Of a DNA stretch of 18,165 nucleotides, positions 12,756 to 18,165 are shown in pieces. Both the position numbers and the translations under genes were made by a program. Under the pieces are notes generated by a model. That model saw nothing but the letters and a program-made list of their open reading frames with translations, did no database searches and was not told the origin of the DNA. Source of the stretch: Candidatus Beckwithbacteria bacterium. Lineage in GTDB: Bacteria > Patescibacteriota > Microgenomatia > UBA1400 > UBA1449. The stretch spans positions 1-18,165 of the forward strand of contig JAAZND010000094.1 in NCBI GenBank assembly GCA_012798485.1. The letters are read 5' to 3'. Position 1 is the stretch's first letter, and the number at the start of each line of letters is the position of its first letter.

Positions 12756-14774
12756 ATGGCAGACGATTTTAATCAAAATCCTCAAGCAGAAGATTATTCT
12801 TTAGACGAACAACCTCAAGATTCTTCTCCTTCTTTTTTGGCTCAAGATCAGATTAATCAGATTCAGGATAATAATACTAACCTGGATAATTCAGCTGATT
12901 TTCTTACTGATACAAATCAAAATAAAGATCAAGTCAACCCTGATCAGCTACTTAATACTCCAAGTTTTGCCACTATGGATCAAGGTCAAAATCTTACTGA
13001 CGATTTAAATACATCAGAAAATATTAGTCAGCCTGCAGATCAATTTAACCAAACAAATAATACAGATGCTTTAACTGGTTATAATTTCCCTAATAATGAC
13101 CAGACGCAAAATGAGAATTTAGCTTTAAATTCACAGGAAAGCGCAAATATTGATCAGCAAGTTGAGGAAATAACTACTCCTTCTTTTGCAACTTTAAATA
13201 ATGACAACCAAGAAAATCAAGATAATAGTCAGAATTTAGGCAGTAATGAAACTCCTCCGCCTTTTGATAATAATAATGATTATGTAAATCCTGAAAATAC
13301 GCAAAATTTCTCCAACACTCCTTCTGCGCCTCCGCCACCGGATTTTTCCAATTCTGACACTGCTATGCCTAATGAAGCTGAGGCTGCTGCTACAACATAC
13401 AACATTAAGTCTGATAATGGATTATTAAAAAAAATATTATTTATTGTTTTAATTTTAATTTTAGTTGGTGGTATAGCTTTTTTAGCTATACAATTTTTTT
13501 GTAAAAAAGCTACCAATCCTAGTTCTTCAGGAACAAGAGAAACGAAAAACAAAACTAATCAGACAGCAACAAAAGTGGAGTTAAATTATTGGGGACTTTG
13601 GGAACCAAATCAGGTTTTACAAGATGTTCTTACTGCTTATGAAACACAAAATGGAGTGAAAATTAATTATACTCAAGAATCTTATCGAGATTATAGAGAA
13701 AGATTGCAGTCATCGATAGATAAGGGAACTGGACCAGATATTTTTCGCTATCATTCTACTTGGATCCCAATGCTGAAAAGTTATCTAGGTCCTGATAGCA
13801 AAAAACAAGTGGATATGTCGAGATTTTTACAAGCGACCAAACAGGATGTAGTTTTATCTGGTCAAACTTATGGTGTTCCCCTGATGTATGATAGTTTAGC
13901 TCTTTTTTATAACCCTGAAATGATGGAAAAAGCTGGCCAACCTGTTCCCCAAACATGGAAAGAATTTAAGGAAGCAGCCCAAAATTTAACTGTTACTCAG
14001 GGAAAAGATATTCAAATAGCTGGGGCAGCTATTGGAACAACTGCAAATGTTGATCATTTTTCTGATATTCTTGGACTTTTACTTTTGCAAAATAATGCTG
14101 ATCCGGCAAATCCAGATAAATGCTTTAATGTTGATACAAACGAAAGCTGTCCAGGTCAAGATGCATTAATTTTTTATACCAATTTTGCTACAGTAGATAA
14201 AGTTTGGAATAGTGAGATGCCTAATTCTATTTATGCTTTTGCCAATGAAAAAGTAGCGATGATTTTTGCGCCAAGTTGGAGAGCTTTTGATATTAAAGAC
14301 ATTAATCCTAATCTTACTTTTAAAACTGCTCCAGTACCTCAAATTACTACCACTAAACAAATTGCTTGGTCTAATTACTGGGTGGAAGGGGTTTCGGCAA
14401 AATCTAAAAACCAAGAAGAAGCTTGGAAATTTTTGACTTATTTATCTTCAGATGAAGTGCTGATTAAGCTTTATACTTCAGCTTCAAACTTACGTCTATT
14501 TGGAGAACCATATCCTTCAATTACTTTAGCCAAAACTATCGAGAGTGAAGATGTGATAGGAGCTTTTGTCAGACAGGCAGAGTATGCCCAGAGCTGGTAT
14601 ATGTCTTCAAAAACTCATGATAACGGTTTAAATGATCAGATCATTAAATATTATGAAGACGCGGTCAATGGCATGATTGATGGAGAAAAAGTTGATAAAG
14701 TGATGCCAACTTTAACCAGCGGAGTGAAACAAGTTTTGACCAAATACGGAATTTCTTCCTCTTCCTCCAATTAA
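12756..14774 (+). CDS. Membrane-anchored extracellular solute-binding protein with a long disordered N-terminus
   Basis: 672 residues in three parts. Residues 1-221 are a low-complexity Asn/Gln/Asp-rich region, probably disordered, with a repeated TPSFAT motif (68-73, 141-146) and two proline clusters (TPPPFDNNND, APPPPDFSNSD). Residues 226-247 (ILFIVLILILVGGIAFLAIQF) form one membrane helix preceded by lysines. From about 271 a family-1 ABC-type solute-binding fold follows (KVELNYWGLWEPNQVLQDV, GTGPDIFRYHSTWIPML, YGVPLMYDSLALFYNPEMM, KEAWKFLTYLSSDE-like end). There is no signal-peptidase site or lipobox, so the N-terminus should stay in the cytoplasm and the binding domain outside. No ABC permease or ATPase is nearby. 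The ligand is unknown; the fold suggests a sugar. Confidence 0.88.
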   Translation: MADDFNQNPQAEDYSLDEQPQDSSPSFLAQDQINQIQDNNTNLDNSADFLTDTNQNKDQVNPDQLLNTPSFATMDQGQNLTDDLNTSENISQPADQFNQTNNTDALTGYNFPNNDQTQNENLALNSQESANIDQQVEEITTPSFATLNNDNQENQDNSQNLGSNETPPPFDNNNDYVNPENTQNFSNTPSAPPPPDFSNSDTAMPNEAEAAATTYNIKSDNGLLKKILFIVLILILVGGIAFLAIQFFCKKATNPSSSGTRETKNKTNQTATKVELNYWGLWEPNQVLQDVLTAYETQNGVKINYTQESYRDYRERLQSSIDKGTGPDIFRYHSTWIPMLKSYLGPDSKKQVDMSRFLQATKQDVVLSGQTYGVPLMYDSLALFYNPEMMEKAGQPVPQTWKEFKEAAQNLTVTQGKDIQIAGAAIGTTANVDHFSDILGLLLLQNNADPANPDKCFNVDTNESCPGQDALIFYTNFATVDKVWNSEMPNSIYAFANEKVAMIFAPSWRAFDIKDINPNLTFKTAPVPQITTTKQIAWSNYWVEGVSAKSKNQEEAWKFLTYLSSDEVLIKLYTSASNLRLFGEPYPSITLAKTIESEDVIGAFVRQAEYAQSWYMSSKTHDNGLNDQIIKYYEDAVNGMIDGEKVDKVMPTLTSGVKQVLTKYGISSSSSN

Positions 14775-14786
14775 CTTTTTTCATAT

Positions 14787-14815
14787 TTGCAATCCTTTCA
14801 GTCTGATAATATGAT
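14787..14815 (+). promoter_or_regulatory. Promoter predicting a leaderless transcript for the nucleotidyltransferase gene
   Basis: TTGCAA (14787-14792), 17-bp spacer, TATGAT (14810-14815), then exactly 6 nt to the ATG at 14822. Both hexamers match consensus at four or five of six positions and the spacing is ideal. Confidence 0.65.
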
Positions 14816-14821
14816 GACATT

Positions 14822-15700
14822 ATGCTTCATAACAGTTTGGCAATCCAACAGGCTATTTTAAAAACCATCATTTATGCGGATATTTTTACTTGCAGTTTAA
14901 AAACAAAAGAGATTTATCAAAAACTCCAATACAATCAAAAAATAGCTTACCAAACTTTTAAACACAATTTGGAAATTCTTATTAAAAATAAGAAAATTTA
15001 TTGTCAACAGGATTTTTGTATTTTAATTCAAAGGCAAGAATTAATTGCTTTAAGAAAACAAAGAATTAAAATTAGTTTATCCAAACAGAAGATTCTTGAA
15101 AGAAGGTTAAAATATTTTAAAATTATTCCTTTTATTAAGGCTATTTTTCTTACTGGTAGCGTAGCTACACAAAATTGTCGAGAAGAAGATGACATTGATT
15201 TATTAATAATCTGTCAAAAAAATAGTTTATGGCTTTGTCGTATTTTAGTAGTTTTATGGAGCGATTTATTAAGGATAAGGCGAAAGCCGAAAGATAAAAT
15301 TTTTACCAATAAATTGTGTTTTAATATTTTTTTAGAGGAAAGTTCTCTTACTCTTGCCAAAAACCAGCAAAATATTTTTTCAGCTAATGAATTAATTCAA
15401 GCAAAAGCTTTGCTAGACAAAGACCAATTTGCAGATAAGCTTTTACAGGATAACATCTGGATTTTAGATTTTCTAGCCCAAAGTTTTGTAATTAAAGATT
15501 CTCCACATAAGATTGAGCGAACTTCTTATCTTTTAAGTTTGATAAATAAAATAGCTTATTTACTGCAGAGAAGCTATATGCGGTCGAAAATAACTCAAGA
15601 AACTATTAAGTATGATCAAGCTTTTTTCCATAAGCAAAATTTGAGCATAATTATCCAAAAAGAGTTTAATACTAGAAAAAAAGCTTTTGGTTTGATATAA
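14822..15700 (+). CDS. Nucleotidyltransferase-fold protein with an N-terminal helical (winged-helix-like) region
   Basis: 292 residues. The centre has the polymerase-beta-type nucleotidyltransferase signature: FLTGSVATQN (G112, S113) followed by REEDDIDLLIIC with the metal-binding pair D124 and D126. A third acidic residue is not obvious, though LCFNIFLEE is in the right place. Residues 1-75 look like a small winged-helix domain (ILKTIIYADIFTCSLKTKEI, YQTFKHNLEILIKNKKI). The C-terminal 100 residues are helical. Such proteins are often annotated only as nucleotidyltransferase domain protein; substrate unknown. The start has an ideal leaderless promoter. It is lysine- and isoleucine-rich compared with its neighbours, reflecting strong AT bias. 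Confidence 0.75.
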   Translation: MLHNSLAIQQAILKTIIYADIFTCSLKTKEIYQKLQYNQKIAYQTFKHNLEILIKNKKIYCQQDFCILIQRQELIALRKQRIKISLSKQKILERRLKYFKIIPFIKAIFLTGSVATQNCREEDDIDLLIICQKNSLWLCRILVVLWSDLLRIRRKPKDKIFTNKLCFNIFLEESSLTLAKNQQNIFSANELIQAKALLDKDQFADKLLQDNIWILDFLAQSFVIKDSPHKIERTSYLLSLINKIAYLLQRSYMRSKITQETIKYDQAFFHKQNLSIIIQKEFNTRKKAFGLI

Positions 15701-15740
15701 TAATCAAAGTTTGACCACGCTGTCTTCAAACTAATACTTT

Positions 15741-16268
15741 ATGACTAACCTCAAGGATAAAAAGGTTGTTTTTGTTCTAGCCCCTCGTGATTTTCGTGAT
15801 GAAGAATATTTTCAACCAAAAGTGATTTTGCAATCTCAGGCAGTTCAGATTTTTACTGTTGCCAAAGGTAATGAAGAAGAGCTTACTGGTAGCCAGGGAG
15901 GAAAGGCCAGAACTGATGAAAAATTAGAAAATATTACTGCTGCCAATTTTGATGCTTTAGTTTTTGTCGGTGGCAAAGGTAGCCGAGTTTATTTCAAAGA
16001 TAAAAAAATTCATAAAATAATCAATGATTTTAATGATCAACAAAAAGTTATTGCCGCTATTTGTTCTGCTCCAGCCATTTTAGCGAACGCTGGAATTTTA
16101 AAAGATAAAAAAGCTGTTTGTTTTGAAAAGGAAAGAGAAATTTTAGAAGTAAATGGGGCTAAGTTTGTGGATGAGGAAATTGTGGTTGATCATAACATTA
16201 TTACAGCGAGAGATTTTAATGCTGCTTTAAACTTCGGCTCTAAAATAGCTGAACTACTTAACAAATAA
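15741..16268 (+). CDS. DJ-1/PfpI-family protein
   Basis: 175 residues of the DJ-1/PfpI superfamily (type-1 glutamine-amidotransferase fold), which includes proteases, deglycase/glyoxalase-type enzymes and stress proteins. The nucleophile elbow is AAICSAPAIL with Cys108. The family glutamate probably lies in RDFRDEEYFQP (about residues 17-27), and the GGKGSRVYF turn and the VVDHNIITARDFNAAL ending match PfpI-type members. Substrate cannot be told. No Shine-Dalgarno is present. Upstream is TTGACC (15711-15716) within the inverted repeat GTTTGA / TCAAAC (15709-15731), but no -10 at a normal distance ahead of the ATG, so it may be read from the nucleotidyltransferase gene 40 bp upstream. Confidence 0.88.
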   Translation: MTNLKDKKVVFVLAPRDFRDEEYFQPKVILQSQAVQIFTVAKGNEEELTGSQGGKARTDEKLENITAANFDALVFVGGKGSRVYFKDKKIHKIINDFNDQQKVIAAICSAPAILANAGILKDKKAVCFEKEREILEVNGAKFVDEEIVVDHNIITARDFNAALNFGSKIAELLNK

Positions 16269-16284
16269 TTTATTTATTTTGTCT

Positions 16285-16313
16285 AAAAACCTAAATGAAA
16301 ATTTAGGTTTTTT
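16285..16313 (+). terminator. Hairpin with GAAA tetraloop and T-tract, 4 nt before the next start codon
   Basis: Perfect 12-bp stem AAAAACCTAAAT / ATTTAGGTTTTT closed by a GAAA loop, with the T-run in the descending arm. It looks like a terminator for the DJ-1 gene, but the GTG of the next gene starts at 16317. Confidence 0.8.
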
Positions 16314-16316
16314 ATA

Positions 16317-16808
16317 GTGAAAAATAAGATCATTTTTTACAGCGATCTAATTAAATTATCAGAACAAATTAAAAAAAAAGGCAAAGTAGTAATTTTGGCT
16401 ACTGGAGTATTTGATCTATTTCATGCTGGACATAAACAATTTTTACAAAAAGCCAAGGATCTTGGAGGGATTTTATTTGTTGGCGTAGAAAGTGATCTGA
16501 GAGTAAAAAAACTGAAAGGAGAAAAAAGACCTCTTGATAAATTGACAGAAAGAATGAATAATGTAGCAAGCTTTACAAGTGTTGACTATGTTTTTTCTTT
16601 ACCGGATAATTTTGGTAGTGAAAAAGAAATCTTAGCTCTGCTTAGGAATTTACAACCAGATTATTTATCTGTTTCTTCTCACACTAAACATCAAAAACAA
16701 AAGCGCGAGTTAATGAAAAAAATTCAAGGAGAACTTAAAGTTGTGATGAAACAAGATAAAAATATTTCTACTTCAAAATTGATTAAATCCTTAAAAAAAA
16801 CATCTTGA
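16317..16808 (+). CDS. Cytidylyltransferase-like (RfaE2/TagD-type) nucleotidyltransferase
   Basis: 163 residues from GTG. HxGH-type nucleotidyltransferase: VVILATGVFDLFHAGHKQFL with HAGH at 36-39, then VGVESDLRVKKLKGEKRPLDKLTERMNNVASF, the usual second block, and ISTSKLIKSL near the C-terminus in place of the ISTT/SSTxI motif. The pattern is nearest to glycerol-3-phosphate cytidylyltransferases and to the adenylyltransferase half of HldE, enzymes that activate sugar or polyol phosphates for surface polymers; the actual substrate is unknown. The start codon directly follows a terminator-like hairpin, with no Shine-Dalgarno and no -10 at leaderless distance, so expression probably depends on read-through. 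Confidence 0.85.
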   Translation: MKNKIIFYSDLIKLSEQIKKKGKVVILATGVFDLFHAGHKQFLQKAKDLGGILFVGVESDLRVKKLKGEKRPLDKLTERMNNVASFTSVDYVFSLPDNFGSEKEILALLRNLQPDYLSVSSHTKHQKQKRELMKKIQGELKVVMKQDKNISTSKLIKSLKKTS

Positions 16809-16857
16809 CAATTAATCAAGACTTAGTAAAATAGCACTCATAAGCATAGAGTGATAG
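16805..16857 (+). promoter_or_regulatory. groESL promoter with CIRCE (HrcA) operator
   Basis: Perfect TTGACA (16805-16810), 16-bp spacer, TAAAAT (16827-16832). CIRCE follows: ATAGCACTC (16831-16839), 9-nt spacer, GAGTGATAG (16849-16857). Against the consensus TTAGCACTC-N9-GAGTGCTAA this has one mismatch on the left and two on the right. It covers the expected transcription start (about 16839), so HrcA bound there would block initiation and release it on heat or protein stress. The leader is about 60 nt. Confidence 0.9.
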
Positions 16858-16900
16858 CAAAAATTATAATTAAAAAATAATACAAGGAAAGGAGGTAACT

Positions 16901-17188
16901 ATGGCTGCACCCAATTTGCAACCTACCGCAGGTTATCTTTTATTAGAACCAGTTGAAGCTACCAAAAAAACTTCTTCTGGCATTTATTTACCAGATTCTC
17001 ACGAAGAAAAACCTCAGCAAGCTAAAGTTTTAGCTGTTGGAGGAGACACCAAAGATCTTAAAGCTCCTGCAAAAAAAGGAGATCTTGTGATTTATAAAAA
17101 ATGGGGAGGAGATGAAGTTAAACTTAGTATTACTGATAAAGAATTAGTGTTTGTGAAATTTGAAGATGTGCTCGCAATTGTCAAATAA
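16901..17188 (+). CDS. groES: GroES co-chaperonin
   Basis: 95 residues. Heptameric lid of the GroEL cage. The family pattern is clear: PTAGYLLLEPVEATKKTSSGIYLPDSHEEKPQQAKVLAVG (strand, GroEL-binding mobile loop around residues 20-36, then the core), KKGDLVIYKKWGGDEVKL, and the ending FVKFEDVLAIVK. The N-terminus has about five extra residues (MAAPNLQ) relative to short forms. The start is fixed by the strongest Shine-Dalgarno in the window, AAAGGAGGT about 6 nt upstream. It is transcribed from a CIRCE-controlled promoter and followed by groEL after an 85-bp gap that is mostly repeat. Confidence 0.97.
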   Translation: MAAPNLQPTAGYLLLEPVEATKKTSSGIYLPDSHEEKPQQAKVLAVGGDTKDLKAPAKKGDLVIYKKWGGDEVKLSITDKELVFVKFEDVLAIVK

Positions 17189-17191
17189 AAA

Positions 17192-17266
17192 TAAATTTAA
17201 AATTAAAAATGATAAATGTAAAAATTAAAGTTTTTATTTTTTAATTTTACATTTTGCATTTTAAAT
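17192..17266 (+). repeat. 74-bp hairpin-type intercistronic repeat, copy 2 (before groEL)
   Basis: Reverse-complement match to 10201-10273, about 90% identical. On the coding strand it runs from just after the groES stop to 7 nt before the groEL ATG, without a Shine-Dalgarno. Orientation relative to transcription is the same as in copy 1. The arms ATTTAAAATTAAAAATG and CATTTTGCATTTTAAAT pair imperfectly around a GTTTTTATTTTTT loop. Confidence 0.85.
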
Positions 17267-17273
17267 TTGAAAT

Positions 17274-18165
17274 ATGCCAAAAAAAATTATTTATGGCGAT
17301 GAAGCAAGACAAAAGCTTGCCGCCGGAATTAAAAAAATGGCTGATGCTGTGACCACCACTTTGGGGCCAAAAGGCCGCAATGTGGCTTTGGATAAATCCT
17401 GGGGCGCTCCTAATGTAGTTCATGATGGAGTGACAGTTGCTAAAGAAATTGAGCTTGAAGATAAATTTGAAAATATGTGCGCTCAGATGATCAAAGAAGC
17501 TGCTTCCAAAACTAATGATGTTTCAGGAGATGGAACCACGACCGCTACTTTACTTACTTATTCAATTGTTTCTGAAGGAATGAAAGGTGTAGCCGCAGGT
17601 ATGGATCCTATGGCTATGCAGCAAGAAATTGCTGAAGCTGTAGAACAAGTTGTAGATGAAATTAAAAAGGTTGCTAAACCAATTAAAACTAATGAAGAAA
17701 TTGCTCAAGTAGCCACAATTTCTGCCGGGAATGAAGAAATAGGTAAGAAAATTGCAGAAGCTATGGCTAAAGTCGGCAACGACGGAGTGATTACTGTTGA
17801 AGAAGGTAAAGGTCTTGATTTACAAGTGACTTATACTGAAGGAATGGAATTTGATAAAGGTTATGCTTCTCCTTATTTTGTGACTAACGTTGACAAAATG
17901 GAAGCTGAAATCGAAAACCCTTATATTTTGATTACTGATCAAAAAATTGCTTCTATTCAAGAACTTTTGCCTTTCTTAGAAAATTTGGTCAAAGTTTCCA
18001 AAGATTTAGTCATTATTGCTGATGAGATCGAAGGTGAAGCCTTAGCCACTTTGGTTGTCAACAAACTTAAAGGTGGTTTTAATGTTTTGGCAGTCAAAGC
18101 TCCTGGATTTGGTGACAGACGTAAAGCTATGCTTGAAGATATTGCCATTCTTACAGGTGGAAGCG
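17274..18165 (+). CDS. groEL: GroEL chaperonin, N-terminal 297 residues (cut by window edge)
   Basis: The frame opens at ATG 17274 (MPKKIIYGDEARQKLAAGIK) and runs to the window end without a stop. The equatorial ATP-binding motifs are present: TLGPKGRNVALD (30-40), DGVTVAKEIELED (51-63) and NDVSGDGTTTATLL with the catalytic aspartate D86. The intermediate and part of the apical domain follow (ISAGNEEIGKKIAEAM, GVITVEEGKG, EGMEFDKGYASPYFVTN, ADEIEGEALATLVVNKLKG, VKAPGFGDRRKAMLEDIAILTG). The real protein should be about 540 residues. No Shine-Dalgarno is present; the ATG is preceded by the AT-rich repeat. It is co-transcribed with groES under CIRCE control. Confidence 0.97.
   Translation, partial: MPKKIIYGDEARQKLAAGIKKMADAVTTTLGPKGRNVALDKSWGAPNVVHDGVTVAKEIELEDKFENMCAQMIKEAASKTNDVSGDGTTTATLLTYSIVSEGMKGVAAGMDPMAMQQEIAEAVEQVVDEIKKVAKPIKTNEEIAQVATISAGNEEIGKKIAEAMAKVGNDGVITVEEGKGLDLQVTYTEGMEFDKGYASPYFVTNVDKMEAEIENPYILITDQKIASIQELLPFLENLVKVSKDLVIIADEIEGEALATLVVNKLKGGFNVLAVKAPGFGDRRKAMLEDIAILTGGS

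Noticed and set aside
13459..13491. Inverted repeat GTATAGCT / AGCTATAC inside the solute-binding gene
   Set aside because: It lies within codons of the membrane helix (GIAFLAIQ) and is explained by the coding sequence; no sign of function as a terminator.
15691..15740. TATAAT and TTGACC hexamers and short inverted repeats before the DJ-1 gene
   Set aside because: The TATAAT lies in the end of the upstream gene without a -35, and TTGACC has no -10 at normal spacing ahead of the ATG; not enough for a promoter call.
7953..17273. CRISPR array or tandem minisatellite in the AT-rich repeats
   Set aside because: The copies are single, kilobases apart and not separated by regular spacers; they are dispersed intergenic elements.
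1..18165. tRNA, rRNA or riboswitch genes
   Set aside because: No cloverleaf with a GGTTCRA-type T-arm, no rRNA segment and no recognisable riboswitch or T-box core was seen on either strand; a covariance-model search was not possible here.

Overview
This is an AT-rich bacterial chromosome segment read with the standard genetic code. TGA is not needed as a sense codon, and the intact genes end in TAA or TAG. The gene content (recA-recX, RNase Y, HU, a VanW-family protein, a membrane-anchored solute-binding protein, groES/groEL, rubrerythrin plus superoxide reductase) and the small, compact genes suggest a Patescibacteria/CPR-type genome, perhaps Microgenomates. That placement is inferred from content and style; there is no rRNA here to test it.

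Layout. 1-96: 5' end of an IS1595-type transposase on the minus strand, cut by the window edge. 251-2043: recA and recX, separated only by a strong terminator. 2044-2418: AT-rich gap. 2419-3969: RNase Y without an obvious membrane helix, then a terminator. 4209-4481: HU, preceded by two near-identical 14-bp palindromes. 4551-5086: small hypothetical gene and a DUF167 gene. 5322-7952 (minus): valS. 8079-8495 (minus): Nudix hydrolase, divergent from an MBL-fold hydrolase (8543-9268) that carries a 34-codon in-frame repeat insertion. 9270-9821 (minus): frameshifted pseudogene. 9826-10200 and 10274-10855 (minus): superoxide reductase and rubrerythrin. 10912-12672 (minus): VanW-family protein. 12756-14774: solute-binding protein. 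14822-16808: nucleotidyltransferase, DJ-1/PfpI and cytidylyltransferase-like genes. 16901-18165: groES and 5' part of groEL behind a CIRCE-controlled promoter.

How the genes work together. Most are housekeeping: recombination and its modulation (RecA/RecX), mRNA turnover (RNase Y), nucleoid structure (HU), translation (ValRS) and chaperonin. Rubrerythrin and superoxide reductase form an oxygen-detoxification pair typical of anaerobes, with one intercistronic gap. The VanW and solute-binding proteins face the cell surface and share a divergent promoter region. No complete pathway or defence system is present.

The most interesting signals lie between genes. (1) Only recA, groES and rubrerythrin have a clear Shine-Dalgarno sequence. 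Several other genes have a -10 hexamer exactly 6 nt before the start codon, which predicts leaderless mRNAs. (2) A ~74-bp hairpin-forming AT-rich repeat occurs twice, each time in the intercistronic gap of a two-gene operon, in the same orientation relative to transcription and just before an SD-less start codon (superoxide reductase, groEL); a looser relative precedes valS. (3) A palindromic repeat is inserted in frame in a metallo-hydrolase whose predicted metal ligands are all kept. (4) The Nudix and MBL genes share face-to-face promoters in which the -10 of one overlaps the -35 of the other.
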